Notes: generated from the sequence alone by a model not told the origin. Counted from the stretch's first letter, positions 52,202-62,391 are shown. The stretch is DNA of 64,000 nt from Pontibacter sp. E15-1 (GCF_022601975.1 NZ_JAKVIR010000003.1:62001-126000); one strand, 5' to 3'. Translations and numbers: made by a program.

Positions 52202-55042
52202 ATGAATAAAGTTTTCACCTGTTCCTTCCGTGGCATTTTCTTGCCGCTGCTGTTACAATGCATCTTAGCGCTGGGGATCGCGTCTGCCGGGTTTGCTCAG
52301 GCAGTTTTGCCTTTCAATTATGGAGGAGAATGGGAAGGGAGGCTGCCTACAGGATTGAGCGGAAGCTTGGGGCTGGATTTTCTTGATGAGCTAGGAAACA
52401 GTACGACTGGTGGCTCAGCAGGATTTGATCCCGGCGAATTGCATAACCTCGTGATGCAATTCAACCAGGTGCCAGGTATTCTGACTTACTGGCTCTCCTA
52501 CCAGTATGCAGCGACCATTGATGGGAATGAATTTCAGGTTTGGGAATCAGCAGATGGGATAACCTATACGTTGCTAAACAGCCATACGAGTATTCCAAAT
52601 GTACTAGAGGGTACCAAATACGCTGTTAATCCTAAGGCCAGCACGAGATATATTAAGTTTACCTATATAACAACTAAATTTACCGCATCTATATTACTGG
52701 ATGACATTACGTTAACAGAAGCTGTTCCAGGGCCTGAAATTAATATAAAACAAAATAGTACAAGCATCAGCTCAGGCGGAAGTTTTGCATTTGGTACTGT
52801 GGGTGTTGGTACTGGTAACCCCAAAAGCTTTGTGGTAGAAAATAGCGGCACCGAAAGCTTAACGCTTACAGGGAACCCAAAAGTGGTTATATCTGGCACT
52901 GATGCAGCCCAGTTTGTCGTAAACGAATCGACAACACTGGGTACTGTCGCAGCTGGGGCATCCACGAGTTTTGAAATTTCTTTCAATCCAAGCAGCTTCG
53001 GTAATAAAACAGCGACATTGAGCATTGCGAACAACGATGCAGACGAAAATCCATACACATTTGCCCTGACAGGAACCGCGGAAGAATTAACCCCAACCAT
53101 AACAAGTGTCAACCCTACCTCCGGCAAAATAGGCATTACTGTAACAATTACCGGTACTAATCTTAGCGCTGTGTCTTCAGTTGCGTTTAATGGTACAGCA
53201 GCGTCTTTCACTGTGGTCAGCGCCACGCAAATCGATGCTGTCGTTCCTCAAAATGCAACTACAGGTCTTATTAGGGTAACCACCACTGGAGGTAAGTTTG
53301 CAGAAAGCACAACGTTTACGGTAACCTCCCCCCGGATCACAGCCGTAACGCCTAATTCAGGGACTATAAATGACATTATAACTTTAACAGGAGAAAATCT
53401 TAACGCTGGTAACAGGCCATCAGTCAAGTTCACCGGTTCGGGAGGTACTCAGGTTACTGCTTCCATCATCAGTAAAACAGATATTGAGGTTAAGGTCAAA
53501 GTGCCTTTGACCGCCGTGTCCGGGCCAATATATTTGACAAATAGTAATGGTACAGCCACCAGTAGCAGTTTCACAGTAACCGGGCCGACCATTACAGCGC
53601 TGGACCCAACTTCAGGGAAAATAGGCTTTGTAGTAAAGCTGACAGGTACTGGCTTCGATGCAAGCAGTACCGTTAGCTTCAATGGGGTAGCAGTACCAGC
53701 CGCCGATATTGTTTATACAAGCAATACAGAAATTTCCGCCAAGGTTCCTAGCGGTGCCACGACTGGCCCTGTTACCGTAACTACAGCTGGAAGAAATGGA
53801 CAGAGTCAACCGTTCACGGTATTGGTCCAAACAATTACCGTAACAGGCACCCTCTCGCCGTTCAGTGCCATGCTTAATGCGGCGTCTGCATCTCAAAGCT
53901 ACCAGGTATCGGGCGAAAACCTGGATGGCAATATTACGGTAGCGGCTCCTGCAAATTTTGAAGTGTCGACAGACAACAGCATTTTTGCTAGCTCTGTTGC
54001 GGTTATAGCACTGAATGGTATTGTTGCTTCAACGCCTGTGTATGTCAGATATGTGCCTGCCACCAGAGGGACCCATAGTGGAAACGTATCGAACAGTTCA
54101 CCGAATGCCACAACCAGAACCATCGCCGTCCAGGGTGCCACCCTGGACCCGACCATCACCGTCACCGGAACACTGTCGGAGTTTTCTGCTCCGGCGGGAG
54201 GAGGAACGTCAGACGCGCAGAGTTATACCGTTAGCGGAGCGAACATGGAGGCGGGAATTGCCATCAATGCCCCTGTTGAGTTTGAGGTGTCGTTGGATAA
54301 CAGTATATTTTCCCCGAAAGTGACGGTGGCTTTGCCCTCAGGTGCTACCAGCATCGCGAGCACGACGGTGTATGTGCGCTACAAGCCGGCGGCTACAGGT
54401 GTGCACAGTGGCAATATCGTGCACTCCTCCACAAACGCGGCGAGCGTGCCTTTGGCGGCAAATGGCAGCAGCAACACTACCCTTCCGGTAGAGCTCGTCT
54501 CATTCAAAGCCGATAACAATGCCAGCGAAGTGACACTTCGCTGGGTGACGGCCTCAGAAGAGAATAATTCACACTTTGAGGTAGAGATGACCACAGACCC
54601 TGAGGCGGGCTTTACCCAGATAGGGCGGGTCAGCAGCAAGTCGGTGAACAGCTCCGTGACAACGGACTACCTGTTGCAGTATAGTCTGCCAGGCGCCGGG
54701 CTATACTACTTCCGCCTGAAGCAGGTAGACCTGGACGGCACCGCGAGCTACAGCAAAGTGATTGCGGTGGAGGTTGCCGGTTCGGGGAGAGAGAAAGTGA
54801 CCGTGGCCCCTAACCCGCTCGTCTACAGCTCGAAAGTATTTGTGTCTGCCGCCGCACAGGGCCAGGCAACCCTGGTGCTGCAGAGCATGGCGGGCAAGCA
54901 GGTGTACCAGAAGGCTATCGATGTAAACGCGGGGCCAAACGAGGTGCCGCTGCCGCTCTACGACCAGCTGGCAAAGGGGGTATACATCCTGACAGTAGCG
55001 CTGAACGGCCAGCTACACCAGGTGAAAGTAGTAAAGCAGTAA
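52202..55042 (+). CDS. Large secreted protein with IPT/TIG repeats and type IX sorting domain
   Basis: 946 residues from the ATG at 52202; the GTG at 52172 adds 10 residues before the signal peptide (LQCILALGIASAGFAQ). About 190-300 is an abnormal-spindle-like (ASH/choice-of-anchor) domain, 300-560 holds at least three IPT/TIG Ig-like repeats (PTITSVNPTSGKIGI, PRITAVTPNSGTI, PTITALDPTSGKIGF), and two more beta domains follow. The C-terminal region ends with a sorting domain (VAPNPLVYSSKVFVSA ... KGVYILTVAL). A surface or extracellular protein, perhaps adhesin-like. It has its own terminator at 55065. Confidence 0.9.
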   Translation: MNKVFTCSFRGIFLPLLLQCILALGIASAGFAQAVLPFNYGGEWEGRLPTGLSGSLGLDFLDELGNSTTGGSAGFDPGELHNLVMQFNQVPGILTYWLSYQYAATIDGNEFQVWESADGITYTLLNSHTSIPNVLEGTKYAVNPKASTRYIKFTYITTKFTASILLDDITLTEAVPGPEINIKQNSTSISSGGSFAFGTVGVGTGNPKSFVVENSGTESLTLTGNPKVVISGTDAAQFVVNESTTLGTVAAGASTSFEISFNPSSFGNKTATLSIANNDADENPYTFALTGTAEELTPTITSVNPTSGKIGITVTITGTNLSAVSSVAFNGTAASFTVVSATQIDAVVPQNATTGLIRVTTTGGKFAESTTFTVTSPRITAVTPNSGTINDIITLTGENLNAGNRPSVKFTGSGGTQVTASIISKTDIEVKVKVPLTAVSGPIYLTNSNGTATSSSFTVTGPTITALDPTSGKIGFVVKLTGTGFDASSTVSFNGVAVPAADIVYTSNTEISAKVPSGATTGPVTVTTAGRNGQSQPFTVLVQTITVTGTLSPFSAMLNAASASQSYQVSGENLDGNITVAAPANFEVSTDNSIFASSVAVIALNGIVASTPVYVRYVPATRGTHSGNVSNSSPNATTRTIAVQGATLDPTITVTGTLSEFSAPAGGGTSDAQSYTVSGANMEAGIAINAPVEFEVSLDNSIFSPKVTVALPSGATSIASTTVYVRYKPAATGVHSGNIVHSSTNAASVPLAANGSSNTTLPVELVSFKADNNASEVTLRWVTASEENNSHFEVEMTTDPEAGFTQIGRVSSKSVNSSVTTDYLLQYSLPGAGLYYFRLKQVDLDGTASYSKVIAVEVAGSGREKVTVAPNPLVYSSKVFVSAAAQGQATLVLQSMAGKQVYQKAIDVNAGPNEVPLPLYDQLAKGVYILTVALNGQLHQVKVVKQ

Positions 55043-55064
55043 GCCCTGAAGCTATGATGGTTAA

Positions 55065-55103
55065 GGCAAAAGCCCGGCGCCCTGTGCACCGGGCTTTTGC
55101 CTT
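55065..55103 (+). terminator. Terminator of the IPT-repeat gene
   Basis: A stem AAGGCAAAAGCCCGG with CCGGGCTTTTGCCTT (55065-55079 and 55089-55103) and a 9-base loop. It lies 22 bases past the stop. The T-run after it is short, but the stem is strong. Confidence 0.85.
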
Positions 55104-55213
55104 TGCAGCATATTATTCCGGCTATTCTACGGCCAGCTAAATCTGGCAGCCGCTGTTGCGCCGTAGATAAACTTCTGAAACATTGGTTTATTCCATCGCA
55201 AGCTTTAATTTTG

Positions 55214-56512
55214 ATGGCTACTAAACCAACTGAACCCATGCAGAAAGACACCGCCATATTCGACCTTATAGCCAAAGAAAAACACCGCCAGACCCACGGC
55301 ATCGAGCTGATCGCTTCCGAAAACTTCGTTTCGGAGCAGGTGATGCAGGCCATGGGCAGCGTAATGACGAACAAGTATGCCGAGGGCTTGCCCGGTAAGC
55401 GCTACTATGGCGGTTGCGAAATTGTAGACCAGTCGGAGCAGTTGGCCATTGACCGCGCCAAGGAGCTTTTCGGGGCGGCGTGGGCAAACGTGCAGCCACA
55501 CTCTGGGGCGCAGGCCAATGCCGCTGTTATGCTGGCCGTGCTGCAACCCGGCGACAAGATCCTGGGGTTTGACCTGTCGCATGGCGGGCACCTGACACAT
55601 GGCTCCCCGGTAAACTTCTCCGGCAAACTGTACAGCCCGTCTTTTTATGGGGTGGAACAGGAAACCGGCCTGATCGATTTTGATAAAGTAGTGGAAACCG
55701 CTCGCAGAGAGCGTCCGAAGCTGATAATATGCGGTGCCTCGGCCTATAGCCGCGACTGGGACTACAAGAAGCTGCGTGCCGCCGCCGACGAGGTAGGCGC
55801 CCTGCTGCTGGCAGATATCTCCCACCCTTCCGGCCTGATCGCGAAAGGGCTTTTGAACAACCCATTCGAGCACTGCCACATTGTTACCACCACTACCCAC
55901 AAAACACTGCGTGGACCGCGCGGGGGTATGATTATGCTGGGCAAAGACTTTGAGAACCCCTTTGGCCTGAAAACCCCGAAAGGCGAAACGCGCATGATGT
56001 CGTCGTTGCTGGATGGCGCGGTGTTCCCTGGCACGCAGGGCGGGCCGCTGGAGCACGTGATCGCCTCGAAGGCAGTGGCGTATTTTGAGGCCCTCTCCGA
56101 CGACTACACGAGCTATATAAAGCAGGTGCAGCAAAACGCGCAGGCGATGGCCAAGGCGTTTTTGGAGCGCGGCTACGATATCATCTCCGGTGGAACGGAC
56201 AACCACATGATGCTGATCGACCTGCGCTCGAAAGGGCTGACAGGCAAACTGGCCGAAAACACACTGGTGCAGGCAGACATCACGATCAACAAGAACATGG
56301 TGCCGTTCGACGACAAGTCTCCTTTCGTGACGTCGGGCATGCGCGTGGGCACGGCGGCCATTACCACCCGGGGCCTGAAAGAAAACGATATGGTGCGCAT
56401 CGTAGACCTGATCGACGATGTGCTGATGAACCACGACAACGACAGCAAGATCAGCGCTGCCCGCAAACAAATCAACAGCTGGATGCAGGATTATCCGCTG
56501 TTTGCTTACTAA
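55214..56512 (+). CDS. glyA: Serine hydroxymethyltransferase
   Basis: 432 residues from the Met at 55214 ([20 protein letters not shown]); in-frame codons upstream are not conserved-looking. It makes glycine and 5,10-methylene-THF from serine, with PLP. Signatures: [48 protein letters not shown], and the PLP-Lys in [14 protein letters not shown] at Lys about 230. The length is normal. Confidence 0.97.
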   Translation: MATKPTEPMQKDTAIFDLIAKEKHRQTHGIELIASENFVSEQVMQAMGSVMTNKYAEGLPGKRYYGGCEIVDQSEQLAIDRAKELFGAAWANVQPHSGAQANAAVMLAVLQPGDKILGFDLSHGGHLTHGSPVNFSGKLYSPSFYGVEQETGLIDFDKVVETARRERPKLIICGASAYSRDWDYKKLRAAADEVGALLLADISHPSGLIAKGLLNNPFEHCHIVTTTTHKTLRGPRGGMIMLGKDFENPFGLKTPKGETRMMSSLLDGAVFPGTQGGPLEHVIASKAVAYFEALSDDYTSYIKQVQQNAQAMAKAFLERGYDIISGGTDNHMMLIDLRSKGLTGKLAENTLVQADITINKNMVPFDDKSPFVTSGMRVGTAAITTRGLKENDMVRIVDLIDDVLMNHDNDSKISAARKQINSWMQDYPLFAY

Positions 56513-56536
56513 ACAATAAAACAGGAGCCATACTTG

Positions 56537-57382
56537 ATGGATCAACCATACATAGGGGAGGAAGAGCAGCCACAGGAGATGTCCTTCGTGGACCACCTCG
56601 AAGAGCTGAGATGGCATATCATACGGGCGTTTGCCTCTATTTTTGTTTTCGCAACCATTGCTTTTCTCGCGAAGAACTTTGTGTTCCACGATATTATTCT
56701 GGCACCGTCCCGCACCGACTTTTTCAGTTACCGGATTATGTGCGATATCGGGCAACGCATCGGGTCTGAAGCGCTCTGCATCGACCAGATGGGCTTTACC
56801 ATCCAGAGCAGGCAGATGAGCGGGCAGTTTACCATGCACTTGCTGGTATCCGCCATACTGGGTCTGGTATGCGCCTTCCCGTACGCGTTCTGGGAGATCT
56901 GGCGCTTTGTAAAGCCCGGCTTATACCCCCAGGAGCAGAAGAACTCACAGGGGGCAGTGTTCTTTGTGTCTATCCTGTTTATCATGGGTATGCTGTTCGG
57001 GTACTATGTGGTGTCCCCGATTTCCATCAACTTCCTGGCAGGCTATCAGGTCGACCCGACGATTATCAACGAGTTTGACCTGTCGTCTTACATCTCGACG
57101 CTGACCACGCTCTGCCTGGCCTGCGCCTTTATGTTTGAGATGCCCGTGATCGTGTTCTTCCTGACTAAGGCAGGGCTGATAACGGCTGAAACCATGCAGG
57201 TATACCGTAAGCACGCCTTGGTTGTGATCCTGATTGTGGGGGCGATTATTACGCCGCCGGATGTGGTGAGCCAGCTGCTTATCTCCATGCCGCTTATGTT
57301 GCTTTATGAGGTAAGCATCAACATTTCCCGTTCTATCCGTAAAAAGGATTTGAAGAGACTAAACGATAACAACACTATATAA
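56537..57382 (+). CDS. tatC: Twin-arginine translocase subunit TatC
   Basis: 281 residues. TatC is the receptor for folded twin-arginine substrates in the inner membrane. The start MDQPYIGEEEQPQEMSFVDH follows AGGAG at 56523-56527, one of the few Shine-Dalgarno-like sites in the window; it favours the ATG at 56537. The family motif FVDHLEELRWHIIRAF and six transmembrane helices are visible. Bacteroidota TatC carries an extra loop (about 60-90), seen here. It is 24 bases past glyA and probably cotranscribed with it and rpiB. Confidence 0.95.
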   Translation: MDQPYIGEEEQPQEMSFVDHLEELRWHIIRAFASIFVFATIAFLAKNFVFHDIILAPSRTDFFSYRIMCDIGQRIGSEALCIDQMGFTIQSRQMSGQFTMHLLVSAILGLVCAFPYAFWEIWRFVKPGLYPQEQKNSQGAVFFVSILFIMGMLFGYYVVSPISINFLAGYQVDPTIINEFDLSSYISTLTTLCLACAFMFEMPVIVFFLTKAGLITAETMQVYRKHALVVILIVGAIITPPDVVSQLLISMPLMLLYEVSINISRSIRKKDLKRLNDNNTI

Positions 57383-57390
57383 ATAGTACG

Positions 57391-57828
57391 ATGGCACTAA
57401 AGATCGCAATCGGCGGAGACCACGCCGGCTTTACTTACAAAGGCATGCTAAAGGGCGTGTTAGAGGAGTTGGGGCACGACATACAGGACTTCGGCCCGGA
57501 CTCTGACGCCTCCGTAGACTACCCTGACCACGTGCACCCGCTGGCGAAAGCAGTAGCCCGCAAGGACGCTGATTTTGGCGTCCTGATCTGCGGCAGCGGC
57601 AATGGCGTGGCCATCACGGCCAACAAGCACCGGGGTATACGGGCGGCACTGTGCTGGCTACCGGTGGTGGCCAAGCTGGCCCGGCAACACAACAATGCCA
57701 ATGTGCTCTGCATACCGGCGCGTTTTGTTTCGGAGGACGAGGCCCGCGAGATGACGCGCGTTTTCCTGAGCGCAACCTTTGAAGGAGGGCGGCACCAAAC
57801 CCGCGTGGATAAAATCACGGACTGCTAG
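57391..57828 (+). CDS. rpiB: Ribose-5-phosphate isomerase B
   Basis: 145 residues, RpiB/LacAB fold. GGDHAGFTYK at the N-terminus, ICGSGNGVAITANKHRGIRAALCW with the active-site Cys, and NNANVLCIPAR. It interconverts ribose-5-P and ribulose-5-P in the pentose phosphate pathway. 8 bases after tatC and last in the glyA-tatC-rpiB unit. Confidence 0.95.
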   Translation: MALKIAIGGDHAGFTYKGMLKGVLEELGHDIQDFGPDSDASVDYPDHVHPLAKAVARKDADFGVLICGSGNGVAITANKHRGIRAALCWLPVVAKLARQHNNANVLCIPARFVSEDEAREMTRVFLSATFEGGRHQTRVDKITDC

Positions 57829-57842
57829 AACTGCCGGAAGGT

Positions 57843-57894
57843 ATATATAAAAAGAGGCTGCGCCAGTTATTTGGCGCAGCCTCTTTTCATATAT
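57843..57894. terminator. Bidirectional terminator after rpiB
   Basis: A 23-bp stem with one mismatch (57843-57865 and 57872-57894, loop GTTATT). The core GAGGCTGCGCCA is flanked by AAAA and TTTT. It lies 14 bases past the rpiB stop. Confidence 0.92.
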
Positions 57895-58141
57895 AGGGGG
57901 TATAAATCTTTTGAGTGTCAGCCCTTAAGGAGTAGGATCGTATCATTCCAGCAGATTCTCCCCTTGAGGACAAGCGAGAACGTGAGTTTGAAGCTTGCGA
58001 CCATAGGTCAGAGGGGTGTTTACATTAGGGAATTTAACACTAAAAGATTAATTTTTGGCAAATATAATAGTGGCCTTTGCACCCTTATGACCCCCTTTAG
58101 GGAAAATAGTTCGGGAAAATGAAACGGCCCAACTGGGGTAG
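57895..58141. other. Intergenic region, nothing recognised
   Basis: About 250 bases between the rpiB terminator and the convergent membrane-protein gene. It is without convincing genes; the small open frame at 57871-58122 starts within the terminator and is not supported. Confidence 0.5.
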
Positions 58142-59542
58142 TTACTTTGAGAGCTGGTAGATGCCTGCGGTGTCGGTGGGGCCATACCTCCCGAAAATGG
58201 CAGGCAGCTTATACTGCAGCTCCGGCATCAGGTTCGACTGGTCTACAATGTACGCTGGCATCTCTTTTTGGAAGTTCTGGTAAATGTCGAACCCGGCTTG
58301 GTACTCACTTAGCCTGCCGAAGTGGCGCTGCGCCAGCTCCCAGTTCAGGTAAGGGGTCACGGGGGTGTTTTGGGTATAGTAGCCGATGTCGTCTCCGAGC
58401 ACCAGCACGGTAGTGCCCCGCATGGGCAGTTGCCGTGCTGGCAGCAGCAACGGCGACTCGTCGAGCAGCAGGAAGCGGTTGATGCCCAGCACCAGCCGGT
58501 AGCGCAGCACCAGCACCGAGGCCAGCACCAGCAGCATCACCAGGTTCAGGAGCCACATCTTGCGGCTCGAGTTGAAGAAGAACTCGCTGAAGTACGCCAC
58601 CGGGGGCAGCACCAGTATAAACGTGGCCACAGAAATCTCATCGCGGGTGAAGATGACCAGCAGGCTGGTGAGGAGCCATACCCACATCAGCTGCTGAAAC
58701 TTTACCTGGAACACGAGGCGCTGCGGCAGCGAGGCTACGCTCAGCAACGAGAGCAAAAGCACCACGGCGGGCACGGCCATCAGCTTGGCCACATCGATGG
58801 GCGGGCGCAGGAAGGCCACGCTCAGGTGCCAGGGGCGCAGCAGGTGCAGCTCCAGAAACTCCTGCGTGGTGTTGGTGTACAGGTAATAAGTAATGAGCAT
58901 GGCATACGGAAACAGGAAACCGCAGAGCATCAGCAGCATGCTCCGGAAGGTGCGGGAGGCAAAGAAGATGATCGCGAACGCACCAACCAGCAGGAAGAGC
59001 GCCATCGGCAGGTAACTCAGTGCGGCCAGGCCCAGCATAAATCCCCCCACAAACAGCCTGTTGTTGTCAAACCCCTCCCTCGACAGCGTAATAATGTATG
59101 GCAGCGACAGAATGACAAAGGTGTTGCCGATAAGCAGTGGCGTGAGCATGTTCAGCTCAAAGGAGATACTGCCCAGCACGAGGTATAGCAAGGCAGGCAG
59201 GTAATCTTTGGTCGCGTATACGTTGTGCCGGTTCAGGGTGGTGTTCAGGAGCAGCGCCTGCAGCAGCAGCAGCCCCATGGCCGTGAGCCGGTAAGCCAGA
59301 AAAGACCTCCCCGCCAGCACGTCTATCAGCCAGAACACCAAGGCCGAGAGCGGGGCCGTGTTGTCGTATATATCATGGTACATGCTAAAGCCGTTGTCCA
59401 GGCGCTCCCCCACCAGCATGTGCAGCAGCTCGGGCGAGGTGCCCGGTATGCCCCACATAATGAGTGGAAGCTGAATGGCAACAAAGAGCAGGACCAGCAG
59501 GATAAGTCGGGAAGGCAGTATGCTGCGGAAGTAACTAATCAA
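58142..59542 (-). CDS. Multi-spanning membrane protein, GT-C glycosyltransferase-like
   Basis: 466 residues with about 11 transmembrane helices. The first external loop (about 38-65) carries GERLDNGFSMYHDIYDNTAPLS, an acidic loop in the position where GT-C enzymes such as the PMT and ArnT types have their catalytic Asp. A soluble C-terminal domain of about 90 residues follows. I regard it as a GT-C-type transferase by layout, using a polyprenyl-linked sugar. The precise family is not certain. Divergent from rbfA. Confidence 0.65.
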   Translation of the reverse strand: MISYFRSILPSRLILLVLLFVAIQLPLIMWGIPGTSPELLHMLVGERLDNGFSMYHDIYDNTAPLSALVFWLIDVLAGRSFLAYRLTAMGLLLLQALLLNTTLNRHNVYATKDYLPALLYLVLGSISFELNMLTPLLIGNTFVILSLPYIITLSREGFDNNRLFVGGFMLGLAALSYLPMALFLLVGAFAIIFFASRTFRSMLLMLCGFLFPYAMLITYYLYTNTTQEFLELHLLRPWHLSVAFLRPPIDVAKLMAVPAVVLLLSLLSVASLPQRLVFQVKFQQLMWVWLLTSLLVIFTRDEISVATFILVLPPVAYFSEFFFNSSRKMWLLNLVMLLVLASVLVLRYRLVLGINRFLLLDESPLLLPARQLPMRGTTVLVLGDDIGYYTQNTPVTPYLNWELAQRHFGRLSEYQAGFDIYQNFQKEMPAYIVDQSNLMPELQYKLPAIFGRYGPTDTAGIYQLSK

Positions 59543-59656
59543 GGAAAGACAGTGTTAGAAGAGACTACACAACAGACTACAGACAAGCGGTATGAATACA
59601 TGCAGCGGGTTTATCATTGCAAAAGCCCGGAGGGCCATTGCCTGGTCTGAAACAAC

Positions 59657-59694
59657 ACAAGCGCCCCCTACCCGAAATGAGTAAGGCGCTTTTG
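59657..59694 (+). promoter_or_regulatory. Weak hairpin upstream of rbfA
   Basis: CAAGCGCC and GGCGCTTTTG pair across a 20-base centre, ending in TTTTGG. It could be a terminator for a transcript reading from the left or a structured leader of rbfA. About 40 bases upstream of the rbfA ATG. Confidence 0.35.
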
Positions 59695-59733
59695 GGGTAA
59701 AAATGCGAAATTAATATGATATTTGCAGCTTCT

Positions 59734-60126
59734 ATGGAAAGTAAAAGACAACACAAGTTCTCTCGCCTGATTCAGAAAGAGTTGGCCGACATCTTTCAGC
59801 GCGAGGTGCCGCACCTGTTCGGGGGCGCGTTCATCTCGGTAAGCGTGGTGCGGGTGTCGCCAGACCTGGGCTTGGCGAGGGTATACATCAGCGTGATGAT
59901 GGCCAAGGATGCCGAGGCACTTTTGGCAGACGTGCGCGCCAATACCAAGACGGTACGGCACATGCTGGCCCAGCGCATCAAAAACCAGGCGCGCATTATC
60001 CCCGAGCTGGCCTTCTTCCTTGACGACAGCGCCGAGTACGCCGCCCGCATCGACAAGCTGTTTGACGGCATCGAGATTCCGCCGGCGAGCGAGGACGATG
60101 AGGACGCCGAAACATACCCTAACTAG
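59734..60126 (+). CDS. rbfA: Ribosome-binding factor A
   Basis: 130 residues from the Met at 59734 (ESKRQHKFSRLIQKELADIF), typical of RbfA; a Met at 59716 would add 6 residues. It binds the 30S subunit in late assembly and helps 16S processing in the cold. The KH-like segment VRVSPDLGLARVYIS and the C-terminal acidic tail are normal. It is followed by a methyltransferase and a LolE-type permease. Confidence 0.95.
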   Translation: MESKRQHKFSRLIQKELADIFQREVPHLFGGAFISVSVVRVSPDLGLARVYISVMMAKDAEALLADVRANTKTVRHMLAQRIKNQARIIPELAFFLDDSAEYAARIDKLFDGIEIPPASEDDEDAETYPN

Positions 60127-60147
60127 CCTTAGCCCCTCACCACCCTT

Positions 60148-60957
60148 ATGCAGTACGACCCGATAAAGCGCGTGCTGGGCGACGCGTTCAACAGAACGCC
60201 TTTCCTGCGCCGCGTGTTCTACAAGCTCCTCGACCTGCTGCTGCTGCGCACCTGGCACGTGCAGAAAGAACTGCGCACGTGGGCCGAAAACCGCCGCAAC
60301 AAAGAGCAATATATCCTGGATGCAGGCTCCGGCTTTGGCCAGTATACCTATTACCTGTCGGGCATGAGCCGCAAGTGGAGCATCCTGGCCGTAGACGTGA
60401 AGGAAGAGCAGATATCAGACAGCAACTGCTTTATCCGGGCCATTGGCCGCCACAACGTGCTGTTCCGGATTGCCGACCTGGTGCGCTACCGCGAGCCCAA
60501 GAGCTACGACCTGATCCTGTCGGTGGATGTGATGGAGCATATACTGGAGGATGTGGAGGTGTTCCATAACTTCCATGCCTCGCTGCGCCACGGCGGCATG
60601 CTGCTCATCTCCACGCCATCCGACCAGGGCGGCTCCGATGTGCACGGCACCGACGAGGCCTCTTTTATAGAGGAGCACGTGCGCGACGGCTACAACATCA
60701 AAGAGATTCAGGACAAGCTGAAGCAGGCTGGCTTCAGCAAGGTGGAGGCACGCTACTCATACGGCACCCCCGGCCAGATCTCGTGGCGCCTGTCGATGAA
60801 GTACCCGCTGCTGCTGCTCAACGTATCCAAAATTTTCTTCCTGGTGCTGCCGTTCTATTACCTGATCACCTTCCCGGTGAGCCTGGTGCTCAACTGGATG
60901 GACGTGAACGGCAACCACAAGTCGGGCACCGGCCTGATCGTGAAAGCGTGGAAATAA
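60148..60957 (+). CDS. Class I SAM-dependent methyltransferase
   Basis: 269 residues. Motif I ILDAGSGFGQYTYYL is at about 53-67, ILAVDVKEEQI follows, and the post-motif ILSVDVMEHILED agrees with the Methyltransf_11/23 type. The C-terminus has a hydrophobic segment (IFFLVLPFYYLITFPVSLVL) that may anchor it to the membrane. No substrate can be named. 21 bases past rbfA, so probably cotranscribed. Confidence 0.85.
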   Translation: MQYDPIKRVLGDAFNRTPFLRRVFYKLLDLLLLRTWHVQKELRTWAENRRNKEQYILDAGSGFGQYTYYLSGMSRKWSILAVDVKEEQISDSNCFIRAIGRHNVLFRIADLVRYREPKSYDLILSVDVMEHILEDVEVFHNFHASLRHGGMLLISTPSDQGGSDVHGTDEASFIEEHVRDGYNIKEIQDKLKQAGFSKVEARYSYGTPGQISWRLSMKYPLLLLNVSKIFFLVLPFYYLITFPVSLVLNWMDVNGNHKSGTGLIVKAWK

Positions 60958-61104
60958 TTTAATTGTTGGTTGTTGATTGATAATTGTTGATTGGATAAAC
61001 TGTAATAAGGCGCTGAATTATATATTACATCATCAAACAATCAGCAACTAACAATCAACAATACACCCTAATCAACCAAAAACGAGCAACGAAGAACGAA
61101 ACAC
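60958..61104. repeat. TTGTTGATTG/CAATCAACAA-rich leader region
   Basis: Near-repeats of TTGTTGATTG on the left and CAATCAACAA on the right can pair. The last 28 bases have ACGAGCAACGAAGAACGAAA, as upstream of radA. No gene. Confidence 0.5.
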
Positions 61105-62328
61105 ATGAATGTACCTTTTCTGATAGCGAAGCGATACTTTTTCTCCAGAAAGAAGAGGAACATCATCAGCATCATCTCCAACATAGCCATGATTGGGGTG
61201 GCAGTGGGCACGGCGGCGCTGATTATTGTGCTGTCGGTGTTCAACGGCCTCGAGGATCTGATCCGGGAGATATACTCCAGCTTTGACCCCGACCTGAAGA
61301 TAACAGCCGTCACAGGGAAGTCTTTTGAGACAGACACCGAGTTCATGAACCGCATCCGCGAGACGCCGGGCGTGGCCGTGGTGTCTGAGGTGATAGAGGA
61401 CAACGCCCTGCTGCGCTACAACGAGCGGCAGATGGTGGTGAAGGTGAAGGGCGTGAGCGAAAACTTTTTTGAGCAGAACAAAGTCGGCTCTTCCGTGGTG
61501 GAGGGCCACTCCGACCTGATTCTGAACGGGGCCTACCAGGCGCTGGTGGGGCGGGGCGTGCAATACCAGCTTTCCATCAGGCCCTCCAACGAGTTTGTGC
61601 CGCTTCAGTTTCTGTACCCGCGCAACACCAAGTTTAACCCGCTAAACCCCGAGGGCGCTTTCAACAGCTTGAACATTGCACCCGGCGGTATTTTCGCCAT
61701 CGAGCGGCAGTACGACGACTCGTATGTGTTTGTGCCGCTCAACTTCGCGGCCGAACTGCTGGAGTATGGCCGCCGCCGCACCGCCCTGGAAATAAAGGTA
61801 GACCCGGCGGCGAAGATTGAGCAGGTGAAAGAAGCGCTGCAGCAGGTTTTGGGCCAGGACTTTAAGATACAGAACAGCGATGAGCAGCACACCAGCCTGC
61901 TGCGGGCCGTAAAGGTCGAGAAGCTGTTTGTGTTCATCACCTTCGCCTTCATCCTCGGCATCGCCTCACTCAACATCTTCTTCTCCCTCTCCATGCTGGT
62001 GATCGACAAGAAAAAGGACATCGCCATACTGGCCTCCATGGGGGCCACAGCCACCACCATTCGCAACGTGTTTCTGATGGAGGGCGCGCTGGTGGCCTTT
62101 ATCGGGGCGGCGTATGGCCTGACAACCGGCATGCTGATCTGCAACCTGCAGCAGTCGTTTGGGCTGGTGAGCATGGGTATGGCCACGTCGGTGGTGGAGG
62201 CATACCCTGTGAAGATGGAGGTAGAGGACTTTGTGATGACCGGGGTGGCCATCATCGTGATCACGCTGCTGGTCTCTATCCGGCCTGCCCGGAAGGCCGC
62301 CGCCCTGTCGGTGCGCGAGAACCTGTAG
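61105..62328 (+). CDS. ABC transporter permease, LolC/LolE (lipoprotein-releasing) type
   Basis: 407 residues. One N-terminal transmembrane helix (about 25-48, IAMIGVAVGTAALIIVLSVF), a periplasmic domain of about 220 residues, then three helices (about 270-400) with the FtsX/MacB motif VLIDKKKDIAILASMGAT (in part). It extracts lipoproteins from the inner membrane for the LolA route. The partner ATPase LolD is not in the window. The rbfA-to-permease order is one I recall from Bacteroidota. Confidence 0.9.
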   Translation: MNVPFLIAKRYFFSRKKRNIISIISNIAMIGVAVGTAALIIVLSVFNGLEDLIREIYSSFDPDLKITAVTGKSFETDTEFMNRIRETPGVAVVSEVIEDNALLRYNERQMVVKVKGVSENFFEQNKVGSSVVEGHSDLILNGAYQALVGRGVQYQLSIRPSNEFVPLQFLYPRNTKFNPLNPEGAFNSLNIAPGGIFAIERQYDDSYVFVPLNFAAELLEYGRRRTALEIKVDPAAKIEQVKEALQQVLGQDFKIQNSDEQHTSLLRAVKVEKLFVFITFAFILGIASLNIFFSLSMLVIDKKKDIAILASMGATATTIRNVFLMEGALVAFIGAAYGLTTGMLICNLQQSFGLVSMGMATSVVEAYPVKMEVEDFVMTGVAIIVITLLVSIRPARKAAALSVRENL

Positions 62329-62391
62329 CGTGCTTTTCCCTGCGCGGGAGGTGGTATGGCCGGTGGTGGTGCGTGCTGCCGGAGGCCCGGC

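Noticed and set aside
55205..56839. 544-codon open frame antisense to glyA and tatC
   Set aside because: It is the shadow of high-G+C coding on the other strand; its translation has no domain and is low in structure, while glyA and tatC are certain.
58322..59188. 288-codon plus-strand frame inside the GT-C-like gene
   Set aside because: The translation is Gln/His-rich, typical of the reverse of Leu-rich membrane segments.
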